Positions 20,086-30,890 of a stretch of DNA of 64,000 bases are shown here, in pieces. A model generated the notes under the pieces. It did not search any database, was not told the DNA's origin, and was given only the letters and a program-made list of their open reading frames with translations. Position 1 is the first letter of the stretch. The number at the start of each line of letters is the position of its first letter. The stretch covers positions 15,129,501 to 15,193,500 of the forward strand of contig NW_018343987.1 of the NCBI RefSeq assembly GCF_002099425.1. Direction: 5' to 3'. The DNA comes from Phascolarctos cinereus. Taxonomy: Eukaryota; Chordata; Mammalia; Diprotodontia; Phascolarctidae. Position numbers and translations under genes: made by a program.

Positions 20086-20339
20086 GCATGGATAGCAGAA
20101 TTATACAGGTAGGCCTCCAAGGGGTCAAAAAATGAGTTTGTTGTCCTCTGTTGATCTGGCCTGACTACCTGATTCAATATCCAGGAGAAGGGGAGGGAAG
20201 AGCCTGCAGTTCTTTGCTGGGTCACAGATTCCTCAATCTAGCGGGGCATCATGAGGCTTCTCAGCCTCAGCAGCCCCTTGGATGGGGCAGAGTTTTGTTT
20301 CCTACTGCGATTCCCTCAAAGAGTATCGTGGCATGGTCT

Positions 20340-21245
20340 TTTTAAAAACTTCATTTTATTTTCAATTCACAGAACAAAACAAGCATTTCCATAACACAGT
20401 ACAATAAAAAAGATGATTGCACATGAAACTGTGAATATACCATGCACAACTTGCTATTCCCTCCAAATATATAACAAAGCTATCATGTACATTTCTTTTT
20501 TTCCCTTTTTTCTTCTCTCTTCCACTTCCCACCCTAGAGAAGGCTACCATTAGAAACAAATAGAAACAAATATATGCAAATTTATTCTATATGTATTTCT
20601 ATTAATTAGTTCTTTCTCTGGATGTGGATAACATCTTTCTTCAAATGTCCTTTATTTTTAAGTATTTATGGTAGTCAAAATTACTTAGTTGCTCAAAGTT
20701 GTCCTTAAAACTATATTGCTGTTACTGTATACAGTGTTCTCTTGGTTCTGCTCAATTTGCTCTTCATCATTTTGTGCAAGTATTTCCATGCCCTTCTAAG
20801 ATCATTGAACTCATCATTTCTTATAGCACAGTAGTATTCTATCACAACCATACACCACAACTTCTTCAGTCATTTCCCAACTGATGAGGATCCCTGCAAT
20901 TTCCAGTTCTTTTCCACCACAAAGAGAATCACTATAAACATCCCATTCACATTTAAAATTATAATTACTATTTGTGAATTTCCTTCCACCTTATTTTTAC
21001 TTACTGTTTGCTTTCTCAGCCTCTCTTTTTGCCCTGTCCTTTTACCTTATCTTTTCCCCCCACCCCAGTTCATCCATTCCTCCGAGAGTCCTCCCCATCC
21101 CCTCCCCCTCAACCCCAATCCACATACACCTCTAAAAGTCCCTCTCCCACCCTATCCCATAGTTTTCTCACCTCTCTACATCTTCAGAAGACTTCTACAC
21201 CCTTCCAGATGTGAAATTTGTTTCTTCTTCAACCCAAATGAGAAT
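20340..21245 (-). mobile_element. L1 3-prime end (ORF2 tail, 3-prime UTR, purine-rich block)
   Basis: Starting from an antisense A-tail at 20340, it holds 3-prime UTR and ORF2 C-terminal-derived sequence (TCATTTCTTATAGCACAGTA then GTATTCTATCACAACCATAC, compare 38970-39030) to about 20960, then continues into a pyrimidine-rich block (purine-rich in sense) ending near AACCCAAATGAGAATAAAG. The last block resembles the purine-rich spacer of the HAL1 copies at 920-970 and 2150-2170. Confidence 0.78.
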
Positions 21246-21452
21246 AAAGCCTTATTGAAAAGACATTGGATTTAGATTCAGGGGGATCTGAATTCAAATC
21301 CTGACTCTACTCTGATGTAGAAAAGTCATTTATTCTTTCTGGGGCTATTTTCTTCACTACAAAATGTGGTGGGATAGGAGAAGGAATATTTTACTAGATA
21401 TTCCAGACATTCTAAGATCTCTTTCAGGTTCAAAACTATGATAATATGATCT
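21246..21452 (+). mobile_element. MIR-like CORE-SINE
   Basis: GGATTTAGATTCAGGGGGAT, CTGAATTCAAATCCTGACTC, GAAAAGTCATTTATTCTTTC and a TCTAAGATCTCTTTCAGGTT end follow the order of this ancient SINE group. It is substantially diverged. Confidence 0.7.
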
Positions 21453-21925
21453 CCCAAGTGTCAACATTGGGTCTGTGTGTACTGCTTTCCCTCTTAGACA
21501 TGGCCACCCCAGTCCCTGGATTTGAAGGCTTTTGAGAAGCTATTTGACCATGTGTGGGCTGAGCATGCAACCAAACATCCCAGATATTTGTTCTACTTAG
21601 AAGCCCTTGCATCAGAATTATTTAGGGTGAACTTTCACCCAAACTCCCTCTCCTAGCTCTCACTTAATTACATGGCACGCCTCATAAATAAAGAAAGGAT
21701 ATAGGTTTGCAGTTACCGTGTGAGCATAAATGTTTTCTAAATGATATTGTTCCTGCAAGTTCTGAGAGGCTCATAAACCTGCCTGATACTGGATTTATTA
21801 GGATACAATAATCCTGCTTGATTTAGTCAGCTAGGGATATTCATGATTCCTTCCTCCTCCCTTCTACCCCTCTAGCATGGGGAAAAAGCTGGGCTAAATG
21901 TACAAAGTTCTACAAGTTTCACCCA
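21453..21925. other. Unassigned stretch
   Basis: No repeat or gene is recognised in this 470-bp interval. Confidence 0.5.
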
Positions 21926-22095
21926 TGCTCAAAGTCCAACCTAGGGATGGGCCTCCTATTCTTTCTCCTTTCCTTTCCTGGCCCATTCTGTCCTCTCCAA
22001 TCCAGTACTCTCTTCTGCTCTCCTCTCTTCTTCTGTCCAATTCTCTCCTCTCTTGTCCAATCCTCTCTTTCCTCCTCTTTCTTCTCCTCTCTTCT
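21926..22095. repeat. Pyrimidine-rich low-complexity tract
   Basis: Irregular TCTCC/TTCTC/CTCTT repeats such as TCTCCTCTCTTCTTCTGTCC; the plus-strand leucine/serine-rich frame here is a by-product. Confidence 0.85.
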
Positions 22096-22107
22096 CGCTA
22101 ACTAATT

Positions 22108-22312
22108 TCTTCTAAAGCTTATTAACTTGGGGTCTTTGGACAGAAGTCCATAGATAGATTTTAGGAAGGTCCATGAACCTGGAACTTTTAACATTTTGAT
22201 AATTAATTCAATATAATTGGTTTCCTTTGTAATACTATGTATTTATGGATTAAAATATTATTCTAAGAAAGACTCCATAGGTTCTACCAGACTACCAAAT
22301 GAGTACGGGGGA
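22108..22312. mobile_element. Ancient mammal-wide interspersed repeat, family unnamed
   Basis: AACTTGGGGTC, GGTCCATGAACCTGGAACTT, TTCAATATAATTGGTTTCCT, TTGTAATACTATGTATTTAT and GACTCCATAGGTTCTACCAG occur in the order of a repeat that I know from many mammalian genomes, though I cannot assign the family name with certainty. Confidence 0.55.
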
Positions 22313-22679
22313 AAAAAGGTAATAATCCTTGTTCTAAGGTATCTTGGATGATGCCCTATCCATGCCTTACAGTGAAGAAGGCCCTGGTAGTGCATAGATA
22401 GAGCAGACACAAGTTGTAACAAGACGAGCCTGCATGTAGGCATTATGGTTCTGATGGAAAGCCTGCTCTGACTTCAGAGGGAAGAGCTCTCTCCCTTGGG
22501 ACAAAGCTCCTCACGACAAAGATCAGATCTCTAAGAGTGTCAATAACAACAGTTGCACCTAAGGAAACCCTGGAGAGCACAACATCACAGCATCTCAGAG
22601 TTAGAAGGGACCTCAGTGGGCATTCTGAGCTTTGCCTAAAAAAGAATCCCTTTACACCATAATGCTAGAATACTGTTAT
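22313..22679. other. Mostly unassigned; short L3/CR1-like trace
   Basis: CATCTCAGAGTTAGAAGGGA and CCTCAGTGGGCATTC at about 22590-22630 match the antisense L3/CR1 end. The rest holds nothing I can name. Confidence 0.45.
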
Positions 22680-24481
22680 TCTCTTGCCAAATTTCAGCCC
22701 TAGATTGCTTCCATCATCCACCTCTCCTGCACTTATTCAACCAGCCACTGAATGCAGCTGGAGAAAGTTCCCCAATGGTGCCTCCTGGGCACATTACAAA
22801 TTCATTTCTACCCAACCTCACCTGGCTCTTCACTGTAGCCAGAAAGTCCTTTTATTCCTCCCTAATAGATTCCCTATCTCACACCGTGCAGAAGTTATTC
22901 CACACTCTTTGCTTCTTAAAATCTCATAAATCCCCCTACCCCTCTACTCAATTGAAGACTCTTCTCTTATTTTACTGAAAAAAATTGAGGTAATTTGCCA
23001 TGAGAGTCCTCTCTCTTTTTGTTCATCTCAAAATCCTGTGAAATCATCTTCAACTCTTTCCCACAGTTTCTGGCAAAGAAGTAGCCCTTTTCTTTTGCAT
23101 GGCCAACACCTTTCTATGTGTACTTGAATTCCCCCTCTTCCATCTTCTCCAAAAGAAGACATCCCTGATCTTCCCTCTCTCCACCTTCTAGAATCTTCAA
23201 CCTTTCCCTATCAATTAGCTCTTTCTCTACTACCTTCAAACATGCCCAAGTCTCCTCCATCCAAAAAAATCCAACAACAAAAAAACTTGATTACTCTTTA
23301 CCATTTCCTCAAGCTATCATGTTATATCTTTCCTCCCTTTCTCAGCCAAACTCCTTCAAAAAGCTGTCTACACTCATTGCCTTCATTTTCTTCTCATTCT
23401 CTCCTTAACCCCTTGTAATGTGGTTCCAATCTCATCATTCAGCTGAAACCACTCTCTCTAAAATTACCAACAAATCTCTTCATTTCCACATCTGATAGTC
23501 ATTTTCTCAGTCCTATTCCTTCTCAACCTATCTCCTGCATTTAGCAACACTGACCACTCCCTCCTAAAAACTCTCTTCTCTAGGTTTTTGTGAAAGTTTT
23601 CTTTCCTGGATTACCTCCCCTTTGTTGGCTCATTCTCCATATCATTCCCCAAAATATTAGATGTTCCCCAAGGTTCCCTCTTAGACTCTTTTCTTCTATC
23701 CTATACTTTTTTTTTCTTGGTAACCTGGTAAACTTCCAAGAGTTTAATAATTTAATTATCATCTCTATGTAAATGATTTCCAGATACTTACATACTTAGC
23801 CTCAGTCTTTCTCTCTGATCTTAAATCCCAGATCACCAATTGCCTCTTGGACATTTCAAACTGTACAGCATGGGCAAAACGGAATTTGTCTTTCTCCCTA
23901 AACCCTCCTCTTTTCAAAATGTCCCTATTTCTATTGCAGGCTCCACCATCCTCCCAGTAACCCAAAATTATAACCTCAGGATTATTGTCAATTCCCCACT
24001 CTCCCTCATCCCACCTGTCCAATCAATGCTCAAATCTAGCCATTTCTACCTTAGTGCTATGTCTCACATCAGATCCCTTCTCTCCATTCACATAGCTATC
24101 ACTTTAGTTCAAGTCTCCATCAGTCTTTGCCTAGATTAACACAATAGAGTTCTAATAGGTCTCCTTGCCTCATCTCTCCCCATGCCATTCCATCCTACAT
24201 ACTGCTGCTAAAAGAATTTTCTTAAGCACAGATGTTCCCATATGACTCTTAATTCACCAATTCCAGTGGCTTCCTTGCCTCCAGGATAAAATAGAAACCC
24301 TTCTGTTTAGCTTTTAAAGACCTCCACAACCTGACCCCAACCTATCTGTCCAGCTTCATTGGAACTTATTCCCCATCCTGCACTCTGTGATCCAGCCAAA
24401 CGGTGGCCCTCTGTCTGTTCTTCAAACAGGATACATCATCTCCTATCTCTTTGCTTTTGCACTAGCTTTTCCTCATGCCTG
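22680..24481 (+). mobile_element. L2 LINE, RT-domain portion (part 1 of 3)
   Basis: An old L2 in sense orientation. Landmarks at DNA level include TTTAGCAACACTGACCACTC, GTTCCCCAAGGTTCCCTCTT, TTATCATCTCTATGTAAATG (the FADD-like region), TTGCCTCTTGGACATTTC, TCCACCATCCTCCCAGTAAC and CCTCATGCCTGGAAAACACT, in the order of the L2 reverse transcriptase to C-terminus. No frame is open for long. It continues at 27296 after an L1 insertion. The first 300 bp are less certain. Confidence 0.82.
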
Positions 24482-24499
24482 GAAAACACTCCTTCCTTA
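24482..24499. repeat. Target-site duplication, left (L1 24500-27277)
   Basis: GAAAACACTCCTTCCTTA here and GAAAACACTCCTTTCTTA at 27278-27295 differ at one base. The L2 sequence reads continuously when one copy is removed. Confidence 0.92.
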
Positions 24500-26830
24500 G
24501 TAAAATACTTAAATAACCCCATCTCAGAAAAAGAAATTGAGCAAGCCATTGATGAACTCCCTAGGAAAAAATCTCCAGGGCCAGATGGATTTACATTCGA
24601 ATTCTATCAAACATTTAAAGAACAATTGATTCCAATACTATATAGACTATTTGGGAAAATAGGTGAAGTCAAAACAGAGAAAGCAAATTATAGACCAATC
24701 TCTCTAATGAATATAGATGCAAAAATTTTAAACAAAATATTAGCAAATAGATTACAGCAACTTATCACAAGAATAATACACTATGACCACTGTACCAAGA
24801 ATGCAGGGCTGGTTCAATATTAGGAAAACTATCAGCATAATTGAGCATATCAACACCAAAACCAATAGAAACCACATGATCATCTCAATACATACAGAAA
24901 AAGCTTTTGACAAAATACAACACCCATTCCTTTTAAAAACACTAGAAAGCATAGGTACAAATGGAGTCTTCCTTAAAATAATAACTAGCATCTATCTAAA
25001 ACCTTCAGCAAGCATTATATGTAATGGGGACAAGCTAGAAGCATTTCCAATAAAATCTGGGGTGAAACAAGGATGTCCATTATCACCACTGTTATTCAAT
25101 ATCGTACTGGAAACATCAGCTTTAGCAATAAGAGGAGAAAAAGAAATTGAAGGCATTAGAATAGGCAAAGAAGAAACAAAGCTATCACTCTTTGCAGATG
25201 ACATGATGATATACTTAGAGAATCCTAGAGAATCAAGTAAAAAACTACTTGAAATAATAAACAACTTTAGCAAAGTTGCAGGCTATAAAATAAACCCACA
25301 TAAATCATCAGCATTTCTATATATTACCAACAAAGCCCAACAGCAAGAGATAGAAAGAGAAATCCCATTTAAACTTACTGTAGACATTATAAAATATTTA
25401 GGAGTCTACCTCCCAAAACAAACCCAGGAACTCTATGAACACAATTACAAAACACTTTTCACACAAATAAAATCAGATCTAAATAATTGGAAAAACATCA
25501 GTTGCTCATGGGTAGGCCGAGCTAATATAATAAAAATGACAATCCTACCTAAGCTAATTTACTTATTCAGTGCCATACCAATCAAACTACCAAAAAATTA
25601 TTTTATAGAGTTAGAAAAAATAATAACAAGATTCATTTGGAAAAACAAAAGGTCCAGAATATCAAAGGAACTAATGAAAAGAAATGCAGGGAAGGTGGCC
25701 TAGCAATTCCAGATCTTAAATTGTATTATAAAGCAGCAATCATCAAAACTGCTTGGTACTGGCTAAGAAATAGGGAGGTGGATCAGTGGAATAGGTTAAA
25801 TATGCAAGACACAGTAGTCAATGACTATAGTAATCTATTATTTGATAAACCCAAAGACCCCAGCTTCTGGGATAAGAACCCACTCTTTGAAAAAAACTGC
25901 TGGGAAAACTGGAAAAGAGTATGGCAGAAACTAGGCATAGACCCAAATCTCACACCATATACCAAAATAAAGTCAAAATGGGTTCATGACTTAGATATAA
26001 AGGCTGATACCATAAGCAAACGGAGACAAGAATAGTTTACCTATCAGATCTATGGAGAACAGAAGAATTCATGACCAAACAGAGATAGAGAACATTATGA
26101 AAAGCAAAATGGATAATTTTGATTACATTAAATTGAAAAGTTTTTGCACAGACAAAACCAATGCAACTAAGATTAGAAGGAAGGTAGAAAATTGGGAAAG
26201 AATTTTTACAACCAGTCTCTCTGATAAGGCCTCATTTCTAAAATATATAGAGAATTAAGACAAATTTATAAGAACAAAGCCATTCCCCAATTGATAAATG
26301 GTCAAAGGATATGAACAGACAGTTCTCAGATGAAGAAATTAAAGCCATCTATAGTCATATGAAAAAATGCTCTAAATCATTATTGATTACAGAAATGCAA
26401 ATCAAAACAACTCTAAGGTACCACATCACACCTATCAGATTGGCCAACATGACAAAACAGGAAAGTGATAAATGTTGGAGAAGATGTGGGAAAATTGGAA
26501 CACTAATACTTTGTTGGTGGAGTTGTGAAATGATCCAACCATTTTGGAGAACAATTTGGAACTATGCCCAAAGGGCTAAAAATGTGCATACCCTTTGATC
26601 CAGCAATAGCACTTCTAGGGCTATATCCCAAAGAGATCATACAAATGGGAAAAGGACCCACACGTACAAAAACATTCATAGCATCTCTTTTTGTGGTAGC
26701 AAAGAATTGGAAATTGAGAGGATGCCCATCAATTGGGGAAATGACTGAGCAAGTTGAGGTATATGAATGTAATGCAACACTGTTGTGCTATAAGAAATGA
26801 TGAACAGGCTGATTTCAGAAAAACCTGGAA
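24500..26830 (+). pseudogene. L1 ORF2 (reverse transcriptase and C-terminal region)
   Basis: L1 ORF2 protein nicks target DNA and reverse-transcribes the element RNA onto it. This copy lacks the endonuclease through truncation. It begins at [20 protein letters not shown] (RT motif region 1), loses about 25-30 codons after YRLFGKIGE (near 24670), and has a frameshift near 24785-24835. The longest frame, 306 residues at 24783-25703, holds [14 protein letters not shown] and the catalytic FADD at 25191-25202, followed by YLGVYLP and [10 protein letters not shown]. Frame changes near 25690 and 26035 and further ones toward 26830 precede the C-terminal cysteine/tryptophan-rich region (CWRRCGKIGTLILCWWSCEM). 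It is inactive. Confidence 0.93.
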
Positions 26831-27277
26831 AGACTTGTAATGTCTGATGCTGAGTGAAATGAGCAGAACCAAGAGAAAGTTGTACACAATAACAGACACA
26901 TTGTGTGATGACTAATATTGATAAACTCAACCTTTCCCAGCAATACAAGGATCTAAGACATCTCCAGAGGCAATTGTGATGGAAAATGCTATCCACATCC
27001 AAAGAAAGAACTATGAAAGTTGAATTGCTATTTTTTCTCTTCTATTGAGTTTTCTTTCCTCTTTCTGATGGTTCCTCCTATTGGTTTTAATTTTTACTTA
27101 CAACACCACTACTGTGAAAATATGTTTAATATGAATGTAAATGTATAGCCTATATCAGATGGTACGCCATCTTGGGGAGTATGGTGGGGGAGAAGGGGGA
27201 GAAAAATTTTAAACTCAAAAGCATATGGAAGTGATTATTGATAAATCAAAATAAATTAATAAATTTTTTTAAAAAAA
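24500..27277 (+). mobile_element. 5-prime-truncated L1 LINE inserted in L2
   Basis: The 2.78-kb insertion starts within the ORF2 reverse transcriptase and ends in a 3-prime UTR (TTGGGGAGTATGGTGGGGGA, AAAAATTTTAAACTCAAAAG) and an A-rich tail at about 27264-27277. It is flanked by an 18-bp duplication with one mismatch. It is the best-preserved LINE in the window, so relatively young. Confidence 0.95.
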
Positions 27278-27295
27278 GAAAACACTCCTTTCTTA
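27278..27295. repeat. Target-site duplication, right (L1 24500-27277)
   Basis: Partner of 24482-24499, after the L1 A-tail. Confidence 0.92.
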
Positions 27296-27370
27296 CTTCA
27301 TTGAATCTTTCTCATCCTTTATGATGCAGCTCAAACATAGCCTTCTGCATGGAACCTCTCTTGATCTCCC
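27296..27370 (+). mobile_element. L2 LINE (part 2 of 3)
   Basis: ACTTCATTGAATCTTTCTCA and ATGATGCAGCTCAAACATAG then GGAACCTCTCTTGATCTCCC continue the L2 3-prime region directly from the end of part 1, up to the RTE insertion. Confidence 0.8.
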
Positions 27371-28546
27371 TGACGGCATGCTTGCCCAGGTTCTGGATAA
27401 TGCGCAATGCTCTCATGCTTTCCCAGTCACCAATGGAGTGAAACAAGGCCGTGTGCTTGCTCCCATGCTTTTTAGCATGATGTTTTCAGCCATGTTGTCA
27501 AATGCTTTTGATGAGGATGAACATGGCATCAAGGTCAGCTACCTCACTGATGGTAAATGCTTCAACTTGAAAAAGCTATAAGCCAAGACCAAAAAGGAGA
27601 GAGTGTTTGGTGCATGATTTTCTGTTTGCAGATGATTTTGCACTCAATGCAGGCTCTGAAGCTGAGATGCAACAAATTAGGGATAGATTCTCTGCTGCTT
27701 GTACTAATTTTGGCCTAACGATCAACACCAAGAAAACACAGGTGTTCCATCAGCCACCACCACACCATCCATATGTGGAACCATTGGTTACAGCAAATGG
27801 AGAAGTTTTGAATGCTGTGGATAAGTTCACTTACCTTGGTAGTGTACTTTCCAGGTATGTACACATTGATAATGAGGTCGATGCACCAATGCCAAAACTA
27901 GCTCAGTGTTTGGGCAGCTCAGAAGGAAAATGTGGGAGAGAAGAGGTATTTGACTACCAAACTGAAGGTCTGCAGAGCTGTTGTGCTGACCTCATTGTTG
28001 TGTGCCTGTGAAACCCGGGCAGTATACCAGCACCATGCCAGGAAACTGAATCGCTTCCATTTGTATTGTCTTAGAAAGATTCTGAAGATCACCTAGCAGG
28101 ATAAGATACCAGACACTGAGGTCTTTCTTGAGCTAAATTGCCAAACATTCAAACTCTACTGCAAAGAGTACAACTCCAGTTGCCTGGCCACATTGTCTGA
28201 ATGCAAAATATGTGCTTGCCAAAAAGATTATTTTATGGAGAACTCGCACAGGGCATGTGTTCACACAGTGGTCAGAAGAAGCGATACAAGGACACTCTCA
28301 AAGTCTCTCCTAAGGACTTTGGAATTGATTGTGTGACATGGGAGACACTGGCACAGGATCACTTAGCATGGCATGCCCACATTAGAGAAGGTGCTATGCT
28401 CTATGAGCAAAGCAGAATTGAAATAACTCAAATGCAAGAAGCACAAATTTAGAGAATCCACCCCAAATATTCACATGGACTATTTGTGCCCAACCTGTGG
28501 TAGAACATTCTAAGCTCATATCGCTCTGATCAGCCACAGTCGGACA
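27371..28546 (+). pseudogene. RTE-like reverse transcriptase with C-terminal zinc-finger-like motif
   Basis: The frame at 27321-27581 enters the element at DGMLAQVLDNAQ and reads VTNGVKQGRVLAPMLFSMMF (RT motif B). A second frame, 27607-28011, has the catalytic FADD at 27627-27638 and NTKKTQVF and VDKFTYLGSVLS. A third, 28201-28452, gives LFYGELAQG and KKRYKDTLKVSPKDFGID, known from the C-terminus of this group. Just past it, CPTCGRTF begins a C2H2-like motif (first cysteine codon at 28487-28489), with a stop inside and the last histidine position altered. At least three frame changes separate the pieces, so it is dead. Confidence 0.8.
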
Positions 28547-28612
28547 CAATGAAACGACTCTAGCATAATGGTATCATTTTGGTACTCTTCGAGAACCAAG
28601 GACAATAACCAA
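27371..28612 (+). mobile_element. RTE-clade LINE, 3-prime portion, inserted in L2
   Basis: This is a 5-prime-truncated non-LTR retrotransposon. It carries the reverse transcriptase from before motif B to the C-terminus and ends in GTACTCTTCGAGAACCAAGG followed by ACAATAACC. L2 sequence stands on both sides (CTTGATCTCCC to the left; CCCATTAGAATGTAAGCCCC downstream), so it inserted into the same L2 as the L1. I do not see a clear target duplication. The clade assignment rests on the protein pattern and the tail; RTE is my best reading and an RTE-X-like group is possible. Confidence 0.8.
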
Positions 28613-28765
28613 TATGCTTGTTCTTATTCACTTTGTATTCAAACTACACATGCACGCACGTACACACACGTATTTGTCTTCCCCATTAGAATGTAAGCCC
28701 CTTATGATTAGGGACTGTTTAATTCTTTGAACTTGTATCCCAATCCATTCTAATCCAATAAATGT
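28613..28765 (+). mobile_element. L2 LINE 3-prime end (part 3 of 3)
   Basis: GTATTTGTCTTCCCCATTAG, ATGTAAGCCCCTTATGATTA and GGGACTGTTTAATTCTTTGA complete the L2. A short CA/CG-alternating run (CACGCACGTACACACACG) lies at about 28653-28670. Confidence 0.82.
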
Positions 28766-28862
28766 TTACTAAGTACTTACTATGTGGCAGACACTGTGCT
28801 AAGCATCCCCAGAATCTAGCAGAGCCCTTGGCACATGGTAGGTGTTTAATAAATTTTGATTG
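28766..28862. mobile_element. L2 tail pieces in both orientations
   Basis: Antisense TACTTACTATGTGGCAGACA then GTGCTAAGCATCC is followed by sense GGCACATGGTAGGTGTTTAA then TAAATTTTGATTGG, so two L2 ends meet tail to tail. Confidence 0.65.
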
Positions 28863-28864
28863 GT

Positions 28865-29110
28865 ACCTGACAAGTGGTCATCCAGCCTTTCCTTGAAGAC
28901 CTCCAGTAAGATGAAAGCCACTGCTTTCCAATCATGCCATCCCATTGAACTTTCAGATAATTCTAATGGTTAGAAAATTTTGTTCTTCACCATACTGTCT
29001 AAAAGGGTTCAAATTTTGCTTATCATTGAAGTGAAATTTGGGAGAAGGCTCGGTAATCCATGCACGTTTCAGAGAAAAGATCTTCCTCCTTTCCCCCAAG
29101 AAGGATGAAA
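28865..29110 (-). mobile_element. L3/CR1-type LINE fragment
   Basis: TGGTCATCCAGCCTTTCCTT then GAAGACCTCCAGTAAG and TGCCATCCCATTGAACTTTC follow the antisense L3/CR1 3-prime pattern. It degrades after about 29000. Confidence 0.72.
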
Positions 29111-29159
29111 CCTGTCTAGTCATGGAGCTATGCAATTCAATAGTAAGACAGCATGTCAT

Positions 29160-29338
29160 GATGAGAAAAGTATTCCTATAGTATCAGAGGACTGGGGTTC
29201 AAAGTTTGGCTCTGACCCTTGCTTCCTAAGGAACCTTAGGAAAGTCATGAAATCTTTCTTGGCTTCAGTCCCTTCATCTGTAGAATGAGGGGATTGGACC
29301 CCAATATCCTTTCTCAGAGCTAGACATATGCTAGACAC
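29160..29338 (+). mobile_element. MIR-type SINE
   Basis: GTATCAGAGGACTGGGGTTC, CTTAGGAAAGTCATGAAATC and CTTCATCTGTAGAATGAGGG are in sense MIR order. Confidence 0.72.
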
Positions 29339-29802
29339 ACCTGCTCCTTAGCTCCCTATTCCTTAAGCCTCTCTCATAATCAGTAAGAACATGGCCCCCA
29401 ATGCATTAATGCTACTGTCAAACACGTCACATTGGATAAAGGGAATAACTCCATTGTAACTTTTATCAATCAGCCCTTGCTGCTGAGGAGGCTTTATTAT
29501 CTGTCTTCCACAGCTCCATTCTCATCTGCAGACACCACATTGTGTCTCCTGCTCATATCCCTGGTTCCTGAGAACATGATTTCCACTCTACCAGCCAATT
29601 CTAAATGGGCTATGATTTTAATCCCTTTTACAATTATTTTCCCAGCTGGATTGAGCTGATGAGCAAGGAATTCTAGAGGAACTGAAGCTCCTGTTCAGTA
29701 GGCATATTAACACTTCCAGGCTAACGGGGTCCAGAAGAGAGACAAGCATTAGTCTGGCAGGAGACCTGTGGTCAAATATCACCTAGTCTTGCTAGCTAGT
29801 GC
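29339..29802. other. Low-repeat stretch, candidate conserved non-coding DNA
   Basis: No repeat recognised. Composition is even, with segments such as TCAATCAGCCCTTGCTGCTG and AGCTGGATTGAGCTGATGAG that have the look of constrained non-coding sequence. No frame exceeds 75 residues. Confidence 0.35.
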
Positions 29803-30027
29803 AGCAAGGTGACACCATAATGCATAGAGGGCTGGGCCTAGAGCCAGGAAGACTCATCTTCCTGAGTTCAAATCTGTCCTCAGACACTTACTTAGCTGTG
29901 TGACCCTGGGCAAGTCACTTAACCTTGTTTGCCTCAGTTTCCTCATCTGTGAAATAAGCTGGTGTAACTTTGCCAAGAAACCCCCAAATGGGGTCACGAG
30001 GAGTTGGACATGACTGAACAACAATTC
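29803..30027 (+). mobile_element. RTE-tailed SINE
   Basis: Head slightly rearranged (GCAAGGTGACACCATAATGC), then GCCAGGAAGACTCATCTTCC through CORE; the body has a 20-30 bp deletion before TGTAACTTTGCCAAGAAACC; tail GGAGTTGGACATGACTGAAC then AACAA. Confidence 0.9.
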
Positions 30028-30091
30028 TTGTTAGCTGTGCTGTTAGAAAATCACCTATTCTGAGCTTCAGTTTACTCATTTGTAAAATAAA

Positions 30092-30345
30092 ATATAGCTA
30101 AAATCCCACCTTCTATAGGAAGCCTTTTGTAATCCCCTTTAATTTTAGTCCCTTTCTTTTGTTGATTATTTCCAAATTATTCTATACATAGCTATTTGTC
30201 CATATTTATTTGCATATTGTCTTCTGCCATTAGACTGTGAGCTCCTTGAGAACAGGAGCTGTCTTCTGCCTTTCTTTAAATGAGAAGCACTTAGCTGGGT
30301 ACTTGGCATATACTGGGTCCTTAATAAATGTTTGTTAACTGATTG
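30092..30345 (+). mobile_element. L2 3-prime end
   Basis: A long and good match: ATCCCACCTTCTATAGGAAG, TTTTGTTGATTATTTCC, ATTTGCATATTGTCTTCTGC, GACTGTGAGCTCCTTGAGAA and TTAATAAATGTTTGTTAACT. A decayed MIR (TTCAGTTTACTCATTTGTAA) sits just to its left. Confidence 0.88.
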
Positions 30346-30510
30346 AAAATAAACAAATAATGAGTATAATATTATTTGCACTACCTGCCACAGTTATTGT
30401 TGGGGTTTTTTTTGTGAGGAAAAAGGCCTTGCAAACATTAAAATGCTATATAAATGTGATACTCTTTCTTATTATTATTTCATACTTGACATGATAATAT
30501 TGGACTACCT

Positions 30511-30788
30511 CTCAATCAATCAATCAATCAAAAGCATTAATTAAGTACTTACTATGTGTCAGGTAATATGCTAAGTGATTTTTTTTAAAGGCAGAAGAAA
30601 AAGCCCTCAGGAATTTCATATTCTAATTAATCAGTCAATATTTATTTATTTATAAGCACCTATTAAGTGTCAGGCACTGTGCTAAGCATTGGGGATACAA
30701 AAAGAGGCAAAAGATAACTCCTGTCTCAAGGACCTTACAATGTAATGGGAAGAGCTCGCAATCTAATGGAAAAAGTTTATAATTTAAT
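30511..30788 (-). mobile_element. L2 fragment, antisense (two tails)
   Basis: Starts with (TCAA)n then AGTACTTACTATGTGTCAGG, and again at 30640-30690 GTGTCAGGCACTGTGCTAAG then CATTGGGGATACAAAAAGAG: the L2 3-prime end in antisense, partly duplicated. It continues at 31147 beyond a microsatellite and a SINE. Confidence 0.8.
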
Positions 30789-30789
30789 G

Positions 30790-30791
30790 TG

Positions 30792-30836
<45 letters not shown>
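30790..30836. repeat. (GT)n microsatellite
   Basis: About twenty GT units, within the L2 copy. Confidence 0.97.
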
Positions 30837-30837
<1 letters not shown>

Positions 30838-30890
30838 ATGTATTCGGATGGGGGAGACATGTAAATAACTACATATATACAAAATGTGTA

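Noticed and set aside
24752-25273. Minus-strand frames of 79-93 residues
   Set aside because: They lie opposite the L1 reverse transcriptase frame and have no independent support.
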